Assembly: GCF_000235605.1 (NCBI RefSeq)
Contig: NC_016584.1
Location: forward strand, 3,336,001-3,400,000
Direction: 5' to 3'
DNA length: 64,000 nucleotides
From: Desulfosporosinus orientis DSM 765
GTDB lineage: Bacteria > Bacillota > Desulfitobacteriia > Desulfitobacteriales > Desulfitobacteriaceae
Shown here: positions 7,953-17,555 of the stretch, piece by piece
Position numbering within the stretch: the stretch's first letter is position 1
Layout: every line of letters starts with the position of its first letter
Program-made: the position numbers and the translations under genes
The notes under the pieces: generated by a model
The model's input: only the letters and a program-made list of their open reading frames with translations
Databases searched by the model: none
Told to the model about the DNA's origin: nothing

Positions 7953-9102
7953 TTAAGAAATCCGGCTGGCTTGACTTTCTAATAACAGTTCAAACATTTC
8001 ATTTACTGTTTTTTCCGCTGACTGAGACGGTACAGCAACGGCTGCTCTTACTCGCATTCTTTCGATGACTCGCGGATTATTCAAATAGTAGTTTATAAAA
8101 TCCATTAACTCCTTTTCGGAGTTAGCGGTCTGCCCGGCCCCTGAACGAAGAATAAACTCAGCATTTGCTTCTTCCTGACCTGGAATGGCTTTATATATTA
8201 GGAGAGGCAATTGTTTTTTTAGAGCCTCTGTGACTGTTAACCCGCCTGCTTTGGTAATTATCAAATTGGAAACTGTCATAAGTTCTTCAAGATTATGAAC
8301 GTATCCCAAACGGATCATGGGATTGGGTGATTGGCCGCTTACATCAGCTAATGATTTATACAGCTTACTATTTTTACCGCATACAACAATCGATTGAATG
8401 GGTACTTCAGAATTGGACAACTTTGTGCAAATTCGTTTGGTGGTTTTTACTCCCCCATAATCACCACCCATAAGGAGAAATATGGGTATATCCGGGTTTA
8501 AGCCTAATTTGTTAATTAGGTTTACACGTTCTGTTTTCAGTTCAAACTTCGGATTGACAGGAATCCCTGTCACCAGAATCGATTGTTCCCGGATTCCCCA
8601 ACTCAACAGAATCTCTTTTACTTCCTTACAAGCAACCATGTATCGATCAACCCCCGGATGAATCCAATGGCTGTGGGCTGTATAATCGGTTATCACCGTA
8701 ACCAGAGGAACTTGCAGGATTTGTTCCGATCTCAGCTGAGCTAGTATAGAAGAGACCGTTGGATAAGTACAGACAATCATATCCGGGGAAAGATCTTGAA
8801 TAAACTTAAGAAATTCTTTGCGCCCTAATTGTTTTAAAAATCGTTGAATCCTGGAGTCGGGATGAAATTTAGCCGTTGTATCATAAAATTTACCCCAAAG
8901 TTTCGGAGTATGTTTAATCATCTCAATATAGAGGTTCTTCGCCATAGCATTAAAACGCTTACTGAGAAAATCCCCAAAATCAAGATGAGTAATCTCTGCC
9001 GACGGTTCTTTGGCTTTAATGGCTGCGATAACCGCCTCTGCGGCTTTATAATGTCCGTTCCCAAATCCCGCAGAAAAAACCAGAATCCTCAACTGCTTCA
9101 AC
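7953..9102 (-). CDS. MGDG synthase/UgtP-like glycolipid glycosyltransferase
   Basis: The start is the GTG whose G is base 9104 (or a TTG at about 9101), overlapping the upstream phospholipase stop by one base. The product is about 383 residues. The N-terminal half matches the MGDG-synthase family (SAGFGNGHYKAAEAV at about residue 11, then LDFGDFL). The C-terminal half is a GT28-type nucleotide-sugar domain (LLMGGDYGGVK, IITKAGGLTVTEAL, IPGQEEANAEFI). Relatives (UgtP, plant MGD) add sugar from UDP-sugars to diacylglycerol on the cytoplasmic leaflet. Its partner gene is a phospholipase C that would make diacylglycerol. Sugar and exact acceptor cannot be read from sequence. Confidence 0.88.
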
Positions 9103-9103
9103 A

Positions 9104-9811
9104 CTATCCCTTCCTCTCATCTTTGATGCGGTTATGAATAAGATCCAAAAATCCTGCAGAAGTAGCGATGGTCAAGGGAATTAATAATTCCGATGCCCTT
9201 CTGTAACTTTTTTCAGTGCTGTTATGTTTTAAAGAAACTAGGGGATATAAAGGTCCTGAATAACGGGCGTTATGCTCAATCCACTGGGCCGGGTGAGAAA
9301 AGGACAAATACAAACCACGTTTTGCCTTGAAGGCTTCACAGTTTTGAGTGGCCCAAGTTTCAAATTCTTTATGCCCGTCAAAGACAGCTCCCAGAGCATG
9401 ATGAGGGACACAAACATCCTGAACTAAATGCAAAGCCGCCCCTAAGAAAAACATTCCTTTATCAGCGTCCTTGGGGAATAATGACAAAGCTTTATTGAAG
9501 TAGGATTGGCACTCTGTCACCGCACCCGGCCAACCCATGATTCCTTGCTTTTCAGGATGGATGTAAAAATGATTGACATTTTTCCAGCCGCGATCCGCCC
9601 AATATAAGCCTTTCGTCAGCATGGCATGATGGTTATGAAAAAATCGAGCTGCTTCCCCTTTGCCGTCACTTTGTAAAACCTTATAGGCTTGGTTCAGACA
9701 CTGAACATGAGTAGCGCCAGGGGAATCAAGAAAATATTGCAAGGGACCGGCGGAAGCAAGAATTAACTTTGTCATTTTACCAAGTGTCTGACCAATAATC
9801 CTTTCATTCAT
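9104..9811 (-). CDS. Zinc-dependent phospholipase C, apparently intracellular
   Basis: ATG 9811 is chosen because AAAGGTGGGG ends about seven bases upstream; an upstream in-frame GTG overlaps that site. The 235-residue protein matches the Bacillus/Clostridium zinc PLC fold. Residues that line up with the zinc ligands of alpha-toxin are His35 (ATHVQCL), Asp73, His81 (NHFY), His128 and Asp132 (GAALHLVQD), His138, His147 and Glu151 (GHKEFETW). The N-terminal Trp ligand of secreted enzymes is absent, as is a convincing signal peptide or the C-terminal PLAT domain of alpha-toxin. It is coupled to a diacylglycerol-type glycosyltransferase and has a Pho-like promoter, suggesting turnover of membrane phospholipid rather than toxin function. 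Confidence 0.85.
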   Translation of the reverse strand: MNERIIGQTLGKMTKLILASAGPLQYFLDSPGATHVQCLNQAYKVLQSDGKGEAARFFHNHHAMLTKGLYWADRGWKNVNHFYIHPEKQGIMGWPGAVTECQSYFNKALSLFPKDADKGMFFLGAALHLVQDVCVPHHALGAVFDGHKEFETWATQNCEAFKAKRGLYLSFSHPAQWIEHNARYSGPLYPLVSLKHNSTEKSYRRASELLIPLTIATSAGFLDLIHNRIKDERKG

Positions 9812-9884
9812 AGTCAACCCCACCTTTCTAATAAAACTAAATTCTACTTTTCAGCACTAGTAGTAGCAAACTTTCTTATCAATA

Positions 9885-9950
9885 ATTTTAAGTGACGACT
9901 GTAAAGAAACCATTATTCCTTTGTTAAAAATCCAGGGATTACTGTTAAAT
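9885..9950 (-). promoter_or_regulatory. Pho-box-like promoter of the phospholipase/glycosyltransferase operon
   Basis: In the same 11-bp register as the pst promoters I see ATTTAACAGTA (9950-9940), a degenerate unit, TTTAACAAAGG (9928-9918), a degenerate unit, and CTTTACAGTCG (9906-9896). TTTACA is followed after nine bases by TAAAAT (9890-9885). Alternate units match well, and the TTTACA-to-(-10) spacing is identical to the three pst-region promoters. It is weaker than those sites. Confidence 0.55.
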
Positions 9951-10171
9951 TAAAGTTATCTACTTTCTTGTGAATTATTTAACATATTTACTTATTAATA
10001 TTTATTAATTTTAAACTTATTAGAATTAATACAAATCATTCAATCAGAGGATAAATTTAACATGAACTTAATATTCCGTTCATTATAGCTTTACATTAGG
10101 CCCTTATTATTAAATAAGGATGTACATAACCAGGCTAATTTTACGACTTATGATCAAGAAGGAGTTTGCAT

Positions 10172-12331
10172 ATGTTTAAGTCCGTGGATATAAGCCAACG
10201 AAAACTATACCGTTTAATTAGAGAGGACAAAATTGTCTGGGTATTATATCTTGATATCGTTAAATTTCAGGAGGTGGAATTTCGCTATGGTTATAAAACC
10301 TGCAGACTAATCTTAGACGAAATTGAGCGAGAAATAAGTCAAACTATGAAAAAACAACGCAAGCACTACCTGTATTCTCATTTTGAAAGTCGAGGCGGGG
10401 ATGATTTCGTTGTTTATTTTATCCCGGGCAAGACGATCCCCTGGAACATAACGGAAGTCAGTGAATACTGGATTAAACCTTTGGAAGAACGATTTAATCG
10501 CAGAATAAGGAAATTGGTTAATGAAAAGATTAGCCTACGTTCAGGTATTGCTCAATGCCTTAACGAGCCTGGCCGGAGTCCGGATTATTTGCTGTATGCC
10601 GCAGTCAAAGAAGCTTTTCTCCTTAATAAATCCGAACCTGATCCTAATTTTTTTGCCCGACGCCGGGAAATTGCTAAAGTCATTGATGAACCTGACCAAC
10701 ACTTAAAATCCGCATTTCAACCCATTATTGATTCTGGCAGCGGTGAAGTCTTTGGTTTCGAAGCCTTGGCCCGTTTGCCGGAATCCAAATGTTTTAACAA
10801 TATTGCTGACCTCTTCCCCTTTGCAGAAAAGATTGGTCAGCTTTATCCTATTGAAACTATTTGCCGGCGCCAGGCCATTGCTGCCTTTCCTGCAATTGCC
10901 CAAGATAATGAACGACTCTTCCTAAATATTAATCCTCTAGTTCTTATAGATCCTGAGTTTGCCTCAGGGCATACTAGAAAATTGCTTAGTGAAAGAGGTT
11001 TGACTCCTTCCGACGTCGTGCTGGAAATCACGGAACGCAGTGCCATTGAAGACTATGCCACCTTCCGGGATGCACTGGATCACTATCGAAATCAAGGCTA
11101 CCTCATTGCCCTGGATGACGTAGGTGCTGGTTATTCCTCTCTGCAGTCTGTTGCCGAACTGCACCCGGATTTCCTTAAGATTGACCGCTCTTTAATTAAA
11201 GGAGTCAATGCCGACCCTATTAAATGGGCTTTGCTGGAAACCTTTGTGACCTTTTCCAAGCGGATCGGCTGCCGCATCATCGCCGAAGGGGTTGAAACCA
11301 CTGAGGAAATGCGCACTGTTGTACAATTAGGTGTAGATTACATACAGGGATACTTTGTAGCGAGACCATCCCTCCAACGAGGGGAGATTAACCCGGACAT
11401 CACGGGCATACTAAATCCTAAACATCGTCTGAAAACTCTAGAACAAAATTCCGTCCTGTCCATGGTTGAACCTTTGCCGCTTTTCACGACTCATACCCTG
11501 GTTAATGAAGTCGAGACCTATTTTCGCGAACACCCTCATCAATGGCTGGTGGGAATAACCGAAGACTCTCGCGTAGTTGGGGTCATGCAGCGGGACAAGC
11601 TTTTTGCTGCTCTCGGCACACGCTACGGAGTCACACTCTATCTGGAACGCACAGTTTCAATCCTAATGGATACCAATCCCTTAATTGTAGAAGACACCAC
11701 TCCTTTAGAAGTGGTGTCAAGTATTGCTATGCAGCGTTCCGGTTCCCAAATCTACGATGGCATCATAGTGGCTAATCAGCGCAAACCCATCGGGATGGTT
11801 TCCGTTGCCAATTTGATTAAGACAATGGCTGAACGCCAAATCCAAATAGCGCGAGGAGCCAACCCGCTCACAGGTTTACCCGGCAATTTGCGTATTGACC
11901 AAGAAATCCGGCTGTATCTCGATCGAAAAATAACCTTTGGCCTCATTTATGTGGATCTAAATAAATTTAAATATTATAACGATCGCTATGGTTTTCAGCA
12001 GGGAGACGAAGCTATCAAAATGTTAAGTGAGGTCTTGGTCAATGCTTCCGAAAACTTTTCTGAAGATACCTTTGTAGGACATATTGGCGGTGATGACTTT
12101 ATTACTATTTCCTCACCTTCTAATTTAGAAAGGTTAGCTGTTGACATACTCAAACATTTTAATGAGTCTTCCCAACTAATAACCGGGACCGAACACCTCA
12201 GCGTTGCTTTAGCTGGCCTGGTCATAAACGCCGCCGACCAAGCTTGGACACCCTTACTCGTATCTGAACGGGCCGCCCAAATTAAGAAAGAAGTAAAGGC
12301 TATGGGAGGTAACTCATATTTACTGAGATAG
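10172..12331 (+). CDS. GGDEF-EAL-CBS-GGDEF cyclic-di-GMP protein
   Basis: The start was set at ATG 10172, seven bases after AAGGAG. The 719-residue cytosolic protein has an N-terminal GGDEF-like domain (motif RGGDDF, about residue 75), an EAL domain (about 170-400), a CBS pair (about 430-545) and a C-terminal GGDEF domain ([15 protein letters not shown]). EAL catalytic residues appear intact: [36 protein letters not shown]. It may therefore both make and degrade c-di-GMP, with the CBS pair sensing a nucleotide. No membrane segment is visible. The chemoreceptor gene follows after 10 bp and is probably co-transcribed. Confidence 0.9.
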   Translation: MFKSVDISQRKLYRLIREDKIVWVLYLDIVKFQEVEFRYGYKTCRLILDEIEREISQTMKKQRKHYLYSHFESRGGDDFVVYFIPGKTIPWNITEVSEYWIKPLEERFNRRIRKLVNEKISLRSGIAQCLNEPGRSPDYLLYAAVKEAFLLNKSEPDPNFFARRREIAKVIDEPDQHLKSAFQPIIDSGSGEVFGFEALARLPESKCFNNIADLFPFAEKIGQLYPIETICRRQAIAAFPAIAQDNERLFLNINPLVLIDPEFASGHTRKLLSERGLTPSDVVLEITERSAIEDYATFRDALDHYRNQGYLIALDDVGAGYSSLQSVAELHPDFLKIDRSLIKGVNADPIKWALLETFVTFSKRIGCRIIAEGVETTEEMRTVVQLGVDYIQGYFVARPSLQRGEINPDITGILNPKHRLKTLEQNSVLSMVEPLPLFTTHTLVNEVETYFREHPHQWLVGITEDSRVVGVMQRDKLFAALGTRYGVTLYLERTVSILMDTNPLIVEDTTPLEVVSSIAMQRSGSQIYDGIIVANQRKPIGMVSVANLIKTMAERQIQIARGANPLTGLPGNLRIDQEIRLYLDRKITFGLIYVDLNKFKYYNDRYGFQQGDEAIKMLSEVLVNASENFSEDTFVGHIGGDDFITISSPSNLERLAVDILKHFNESSQLITGTEHLSVALAGLVINAADQAWTPLLVSERAAQIKKEVKAMGGNSYLLR

Positions 12332-12341
12332 GGGGATAAAA

Positions 12342-14075
12342 ATGAAGAGGCTGAACCTCAAATGGTTTACCAACTGGAAAACCTTCTATAAGATAAACGC
12401 CTTAGTCCTGGTCATGGTTATTTTTATGCTTGGCTTGAGTTATATGGGATACTATTATTATCGTCAAGCCAAGGTAGCCATGAATGAAGTCTATGATAAC
12501 TCCTTAATGGCAGTGAAGTTAATTAATGAAGCTAATGCCAATGTTCGCATGATCCGAAGTGTCAATATTGAACTATTATTAGCCCCTCTGGACTCGGCTC
12601 AAAAGCAGAACCTGCTTATTCAGACATCTGTATTAATGGGCTTGATTAATGAATCCTTAGATAATTACACCCCTCTGGCCAAAGAGCCCTTTGAAATTTC
12701 CAAGCTGGCTCAAGTACGAGAGGATTTAAAAAACTACGACACGGAATGGCAGCAGGTTATTCTTCTCATGAATCAAAATGATCACGCCGGAGCCTATAGC
12801 CGCTATTCTATGAACATAACCCCAATCATTGATGACATAAATACGTTGTTTCCCCAACTGGTAGAATTCAGTACTCAGAAAGCCAAGAGTACCATTGTTC
12901 GGGAAAACCTTAATTTCGAAAATGCAGAAATAATGTTATTTGGCTTCCCCATCACCGCTGCTGTCCTTGCCTCTGTCCTTGGCGCCTTAGTAGCACGAGC
13001 TATGTCCAAACCCTTGCAAAAGATGCTGGTCAGTGTTCGAGAACTAGCTGCAGGTAATCTTAAAGTAGAGCAGATCAGCCTTCAATCCAAAGATGAGATT
13101 GGACAACTGGCTGAGGCTTTTAATCAGATGATCCTTAGTCTTGCTGCTTTAATCAGCAGAGTTTCAGTTTCTTCTCAAGAAGTCAATTCCTCTGCTCATC
13201 AACTCCATGCCATTACCAAACAAGGTTCCATTGCCTCCGGGCATATTGCTGCAGCTGTTACAGAAGTTGCCGCAGGTACAGAAAAACAAGCTGCCTCTGT
13301 CAGCGAAACTGTGTCAGCCATAGAGCAAATTAATGCCAATATTCAAATGGTCGCAGAATCGAGCCAGCGTGTTACTGCACTTACAGCCAAAACCGCTCTG
13401 ACTACAGAAGAGGGGCAAGGTTCTCTGACTCAAGCTATGGAACAAATGAACAATATCAATACCAGCACTCAAACCGTAAAAAATGCCATTAATATGTTAG
13501 CTGACAGTTCTGAGCAAATAGCGGGCATCGCTCGTTCTATTAGCGGTATTACGGATCAAACCAACCTCCTAGCCTTAAACGCAGCTATCGAAGCTGCACG
13601 AGCCGGCGAACACGGACGTGGTTTCTCCGTTGTTGCTGATGAAGTGCGCAAACTGGCTGAAAAGGCAAAGGCCGCCACAGCGGAAATCACAGCTTTGGTG
13701 GTCGTTAATCAAGAAAATATTGCTCATGCTGTCATGGCTATGAACCAAGAAGAAGCTCATGTTAGTACCGGAATCGATGCGGTCAACAAAGTAGGTTACG
13801 GCCTTAATGACATTTTAATCAGCATAAGCGAAGTCTCAGCACAAGTGGCCACTATCGCAGCCTCCATTCAGCAAATGGCAGGGGGCAGCCACCAAATTGT
13901 TGCCGGTGTTCAAGAAATTGGCGCCGTAAGTCAGGGTACTGCTGAGCAAGCAGCCAACGCTTATTCAGAAATTGAGGAATTTACCGCCTCTATTGATGAG
14001 ATATACCTTTCCTGTCAGAGCCTGACCAACTTAGCTGCCAACTTACAAGCCGGGATCAGTCATTTCAGAATCTAA
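12342..14075 (+). CDS. Methyl-accepting chemotaxis protein
   Basis: The 577-residue transmembrane receptor has a first membrane helix at about residues 17-40, an extracellular four-helix-bundle sensor, a second membrane helix at about 195-215, a HAMP domain ([17 protein letters not shown]), and the coiled-coil signalling domain with the hairpin [20 protein letters not shown] that binds CheA/CheW. The ligand is unknown. Its position directly after the c-di-GMP gene suggests linked control of motility. GGGGGA lies before the ATG. Confidence 0.95.
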   Translation: MKRLNLKWFTNWKTFYKINALVLVMVIFMLGLSYMGYYYYRQAKVAMNEVYDNSLMAVKLINEANANVRMIRSVNIELLLAPLDSAQKQNLLIQTSVLMGLINESLDNYTPLAKEPFEISKLAQVREDLKNYDTEWQQVILLMNQNDHAGAYSRYSMNITPIIDDINTLFPQLVEFSTQKAKSTIVRENLNFENAEIMLFGFPITAAVLASVLGALVARAMSKPLQKMLVSVRELAAGNLKVEQISLQSKDEIGQLAEAFNQMILSLAALISRVSVSSQEVNSSAHQLHAITKQGSIASGHIAAAVTEVAAGTEKQAASVSETVSAIEQINANIQMVAESSQRVTALTAKTALTTEEGQGSLTQAMEQMNNINTSTQTVKNAINMLADSSEQIAGIARSISGITDQTNLLALNAAIEAARAGEHGRGFSVVADEVRKLAEKAKAATAEITALVVVNQENIAHAVMAMNQEEAHVSTGIDAVNKVGYGLNDILISISEVSAQVATIAASIQQMAGGSHQIVAGVQEIGAVSQGTAEQAANAYSEIEEFTASIDEIYLSCQSLTNLAANLQAGISHFRI

Positions 14076-14102
14076 CCGGCACGAATCATAATCAACTAAA
14101 TA

Positions 14103-14145
14103 CAACAAAAATGCGGTCGCTGGATACCAGGCCGCATTTTTGTAC
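14103..14145. terminator. Bidirectional intrinsic terminator
   Basis: ACAAAAATGCGG pairs with CCGCATTTTTGT around a 15-base loop, so A- and T-runs flank the GC core in both directions. It serves the chemoreceptor transcript and may also end the leftward thioesterase transcript. Confidence 0.8.
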
Positions 14146-14213
14146 TTATCAATAGTATAACTTTTTGTTGCTTACTGCAAGATGGCAAATAAATAGAAAA
14201 ACTCTGTCTAATC

Positions 14214-14687
14214 TTATCTATTATTTCTGGCTTTTTTAGTCGCCAGATACCTTTGCCGCCCTTCCTCAAACAAAGTGCGTTCTTCTTCATTTTCCAGAAT
14301 CAATGGCGGAACTTGCCGTGATTTTCCCTTGTCATCTATGGAAACAAGGGTGAAATATGAGGTTAAGGCAGTCTTTGCCGGTTCATCCTTTGTAGTATCT
14401 TCTACAGTCACTGTAACGGAAACCTCCATAGAACTATTGCCTACAAAGGTCAATTTTCCGTAACAGGTCACCACATTACCAACGTGGATAGGGTGATGAA
14501 ATTCCAATTTGTCCACTCTGGCAGTCACGACATTGGTTCGGGCATGCCGCTGGGCAGCCACACCCGCGGCACTGTCCATCAATTTCATAATTTCACCGCC
14601 ATGGACGTTGCCAAAGGGATTAGCATGCTGCGGTAACATGACATTCGACATAATGACTTGCGAATACTTTACAGTTTTACCCTCCAT
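14214..14687 (-). CDS. Acyl-CoA thioesterase, hotdog fold (YkhA/BACH type)
   Basis: The start was moved to ATG 14687, which has GGAGG seven bases upstream, giving 157 residues. The motif NPFGNVHGGEIMKLMDSAAG is the active-site helix of the BFIT/BACH hotdog thioesterases, which hydrolyse acyl-CoA to free acid and CoA in the cytosol. The Asp and Asn/His of this motif are present. The C-terminal tail is basic. Chain-length preference cannot be inferred. Confidence 0.9.
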   Translation of the reverse strand: MEGKTVKYSQVIMSNVMLPQHANPFGNVHGGEIMKLMDSAAGVAAQRHARTNVVTARVDKLEFHHPIHVGNVVTCYGKLTFVGNSSMEVSVTVTVEDTTKDEPAKTALTSYFTLVSIDDKGKSRQVPPLILENEEERTLFEEGRQRYLATKKARNNR

Positions 14688-14752
14688 CACAATTCCTCCA
14701 TTACACCTCATCTTATCCAAACAGACGACTTTTCATTTAACAGCTTGTCCTA

Positions 14753-14776
14753 AAATTCGGATTCGAATCCGAATTT
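14753..14776. repeat. Perfect 24-bp palindrome
   Basis: AAATTCGGATTC is immediately followed by its exact reverse complement, GAATCCGAATTT, with no loop. It lies between the start of the thioesterase gene and the stop of the hydrolase gene. A zero-loop palindrome without a T-run suits a dimeric repressor operator better than a terminator. Confidence 0.7.
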
Positions 14777-14800
14777 AAATAGAGCATGGATGTCGATAGT

Positions 14801-15553
14801 TTAGTCACCCTTGAAAAAGTAGACTGCAGCATCAATTACCTGCTTCCTTCCGCCAGGAATCATAATGCGGTGGTCTGCACCTTTGATCTCAGTCAATCTT
14901 GCTCCGAATAGCGTGGCAAAACGCCGGGCATCCACTACTGAGGCAGTCTCGTCAGCGTCACCGTGGATCATCGCGATCTCCCCCATATCTGGCCGGCAGA
15001 GTTTGAAGAGGTCATTTGCCTGAAGGTCGTCATCAAATTCCCTCGTGATCTTTAACGGCTGAACAAAGCCAAGATCCAGGAAAATATAGCCTTGCTTGCG
15101 AAGCTGTGAATACTTCTCCTGAGAAATTTCCTTCCTGAACAATCCCGGCATATCCACTGCTGCACAGCGCAAGAAGGATTTCTTTCCCTCATGTCTGCGT
15201 GTTGCTAAATAGACCAGATTAATGTATGCACCAAAGCTCGATGAGAAGTAGGCAATCTCTGTATTGGGTCTGAGTTTGCGCACATGAGCTTCCACCGCGG
15301 CAAGATCATTCAAACAGTTGCCTATTCTAAGCTCTTTGCCGTCCACCGGACTCTCGCCGTGGGCGGGAAAATCAAAGCTATAGGTTCCTATGCCGTATTC
15401 TGGCAGCGCCGCTGCAATGGCCAGGGCCGTTGGACTTTCCTTGCTGCTCCCAAAACCATGGCTGATAATGACAGCCATCTTCTCTCCCCTGGGTAAATTG
15501 TTCAGGCCAGGTATATTGTAACCGTTTAATCCTCGGATGATTTCCTTATTCAT
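14801..15553 (-). CDS. Alpha/beta hydrolase (serine esterase/acyltransferase-like)
   Basis: The 250-residue protein has an alpha/beta-hydrolase fold: oxyanion loop SHGFGSSKES, nucleophile elbow YFSSSFGAYINL (the central Ser, with Ser instead of the usual first Gly), acid IHGDADETAS and catalytic His in GADHRIM. There is no signal peptide, so it is cytosolic. Substrate unknown; dienelactone-hydrolase or thioesterase-like activity would fit the fold. GGAGGG precedes the ATG. Confidence 0.85.
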   Translation of the reverse strand: MNKEIIRGLNGYNIPGLNNLPRGEKMAVIISHGFGSSKESPTALAIAAALPEYGIGTYSFDFPAHGESPVDGKELRIGNCLNDLAAVEAHVRKLRPNTEIAYFSSSFGAYINLVYLATRRHEGKKSFLRCAAVDMPGLFRKEISQEKYSQLRKQGYIFLDLGFVQPLKITREFDDDLQANDLFKLCRPDMGEIAMIHGDADETASVVDARRFATLFGARLTEIKGADHRIMIPGGRKQVIDAAVYFFKGD

Positions 15554-15592
15554 AACACCCTCCAGTCTTCACTTTTACCGGCTTTTTTGTAT

Positions 15593-15922
15593 CTAAAGTT
15601 CATTGTATTTTTTATTCGACCCATATGCTTTTTCCACAGGATACTTTTCTCCGTTCTTTTTCATCTTTTCGATAATTGCTTGTTGAGGATCAATCTTTAA
15701 TTCATTTGAGAGCAGCAAAGCATAAATTAACACATCTGCCAATTCATCTTGAATTCTTGCATAATTGTTACTGACGCTCTCCTCACTGGTTTTCCATTGA
15801 AAATTTTCTAATAACTCACTAGCTTCTATGCTTAAGGATATGGCCAAATCCTTAGGATTGTGGTACTGCTTCCAATTTCGCAAATCTCTAAACTTAACAA
15901 CCTTCTGAATTAACTCATTCAT
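15593..15922 (-). CDS. MazG-like nucleotide pyrophosphohydrolase
   Basis: A 109-residue all-alpha protein with the metal-binding motifs EASELLE and DELADVLIYAL of the MazG/RS21-C6 superfamily. Such proteins cleave (d)NTPs to monophosphates, often dCTP or modified nucleotides, for nucleotide-pool house-cleaning. It is single-domain, unlike full MazG. The ribosome binding site (GGTGACGAG) is moderate. Confidence 0.88.
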   Translation of the reverse strand: MNELIQKVVKFRDLRNWKQYHNPKDLAISLSIEASELLENFQWKTSEESVSNNYARIQDELADVLIYALLLSNELKIDPQQAIIEKMKKNGEKYPVEKAYGSNKKYNEL

Positions 15923-16020
15923 TACTCGTCACCACACATTCTTTCCTATAATCCATGGGGCTCTGAACAATACCTTTATAATAGTTTAAATGCGCCTCTT
16001 TGAAATTCCTCTTTCAAAAG

Positions 16021-16046
16021 CAAAAAAGACGTTTTATACAAACGTC
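16021..16046 (-). terminator. Terminator of the 16120-16494 gene
   Basis: GACGTTT (16028-16034) pairs with AAACGTC (16040-16046) around a five-base loop. On the minus strand it is followed by TTTTTTG. Confidence 0.8.
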
Positions 16047-16119
16047 ATATCATTGCCAGAATTCAATAATCTCTTAACACTCCTGCATCATAAGCCTTTC
16101 CTTTCGTCATACAAAAAAT

Positions 16120-16494
16120 CTACCACCGGGGATCGATGATGTCATCATCCTTAACTTTATAATTCAACTTCTTCCCAACAAGACTTGAGAAGAACAACAT
16201 TATTTTTTGGTTCTTATAGTTAATGAACTGAGGAATATCGTGTTTAACAACTTGAATGATTCCTTCGGAATTGATGGTTAGCTGACAAAGAAAGTCTGCA
16301 ACATCCCTCTTATCTTCATTGTAGTAGTCTTTAAGAACAAAGTTCATTGCACCATCCTCTTCAAAGATTTCTGAATCCACGTAGCCTTCAACGGGCATGA
16401 TGTCTGCCAGTATCTTCTTCATTTCATCAAGTTTAATCGTTGAATCTTCAAAGCAGCAATCTTTGATTTTTGGGTTAAAATTGTTGTTTGTCAT
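16120..16494 (-). CDS. Unknown acidic protein of 124 residues
   Basis: I do not recognise this family. The product begins MTNNNFNPKIKDCCFED, is acidic, and has alternating hydrophobic stretches consistent with an alpha/beta soluble domain but no membrane segment or signal peptide. AGAGGAA lies upstream of the ATG and a clear terminator follows, so it is a monocistronic unit. Confidence 0.7.
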   Translation of the reverse strand: MTNNNFNPKIKDCCFEDSTIKLDEMKKILADIMPVEGYVDSEIFEEDGAMNFVLKDYYNEDKRDVADFLCQLTINSEGIIQVVKHDIPQFINYKNQKIMLFFSSLVGKKLNYKVKDDDIIDPRW

Positions 16495-16649
16495 ATTTAT
16501 ATTCCTCTTTAGGCCTTTATCTTAATTAACATTATTAGCATTCGTTAAAAAAGCTATACCTCTTATGGCATTATCTAGACTTGGGAACAAATTTTAGGCA
16601 ACCCGATTTTTTCTTGTCTTAACCCATGAAGAAAAAAATAATGATTTCT

Positions 16650-16680
16650 GACAAAAGTATACCCCCTAATAATAGGGGGC
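16650..16680 (-). terminator. Terminator of the DUF1847 gene
   Basis: CCCCCTA and TAGGGGG (16662-16679) form a tight GC hairpin. Minus-strand reading continues TATACTTTTG. It lies 10 bp beyond the DUF1847 stop. Confidence 0.7.
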
Positions 16681-16689
16681 ATTGTTCTC

Positions 16690-17349
16690 TTATTCAGTGT
16701 CATTTTCTTCAAGCAATCTCGTATAGTAAAATCCGCTCGTATATAACGCTCCCGCCGGATTATGGGCCAGAACGCGATCCTTAGTAATCAGGGTTGTCAC
16801 AGGTGCATCCGAATACTTAATAAATATTGAGTCATGACCAACACACAGCCCAACTATCACATTTAAATCGGTCTTCTCCTTATTAAGCAGCTTTGCTTGC
16901 AATACAGGATTACATAGGGATTCATGGGTATCTTTTTTTATTTTAAACTTTTCGTCAATACCGATGGCTGTTTTGTCAGTTGAGCTTACCTTACAGATCA
17001 CACAATAACTTTCCAGCCCTTTGGCCTTAAGTATCTTTGCAAAGGTTTTAGCTTCATTCATTAAACCAACACAGGTGGCAATGCCAATTTTTTTCGCCTC
17101 AATTCTTTTAGCGAAGAGAACGATTTCTTCTACTCGAGTAATCTTACCAAAGTATGTTCCCTCAATCTCTGCTGCCGCATGGGAGAACTTAGCAACGAAC
17201 TCATCCTTTAGATAATGCCTATTCGCATCTTCAATTATTTCCTGATCAGTATTGGTAGTGAGGCAGAATTGTGGAAAGCTTTTTTCTTGCCTATAGCAGT
17301 TTATTAGTCCGCAGTCTGAGCAGCTTAGATTTTTTGTTTCATCACTCAT
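16690..17349 (-). CDS. DUF1847 cysteine-rich metal-binding protein
   Basis: The 219-residue protein starts with a cysteine-rich segment (CSDCGLINCYRQ, then FC), followed by an alpha/beta domain with GIATCVGLMNEAKTF, SYCVICKV, ESLCNPVLQA and IVGLCVGHDSIF. This is the pattern of the DUF1847 family found in anaerobes and thought to bind metal. Biochemical role unknown. AGGGG precedes the ATG. It is divergent from the DUF4317 gene, sharing about 200 bp of promoter region. Confidence 0.82.
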   Translation of the reverse strand: MSDETKNLSCSDCGLINCYRQEKSFPQFCLTTNTDQEIIEDANRHYLKDEFVAKFSHAAAEIEGTYFGKITRVEEIVLFAKRIEAKKIGIATCVGLMNEAKTFAKILKAKGLESYCVICKVSSTDKTAIGIDEKFKIKKDTHESLCNPVLQAKLLNKEKTDLNVIVGLCVGHDSIFIKYSDAPVTTLITKDRVLAHNPAGALYTSGFYYTRLLEENDTE

Positions 17350-17555
17350 TTTTCAAACCCCTTTTTAGATTGGCTCAATCACCGACTAAATGTTACTGTC
17401 ATCCCTCCTTCCGCCAGCTGAAAATTAAACCTTTACGAAAGTTCTTCAAATTTCTTTCGATTCCTTCTTTTTTAATTCAATTAAAGCGAATCTATATTGC
17501 TATCAACAATGAAATTTGCTATTTTATAAAAGCAGCTTGCGAGGAGGAATATATC

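Noticed and set aside
14753-14776. Palindrome as Rho-independent terminator
   Set aside because: Zero-base loop and no T-run on either strand.
17271-17555. Longer N-terminal extension of the DUF4317 protein
   Set aside because: It begins inside the opposite DUF1847 gene, has no ribosome site and the typical DUF4317 start is at 17556 after GAGGAGG.
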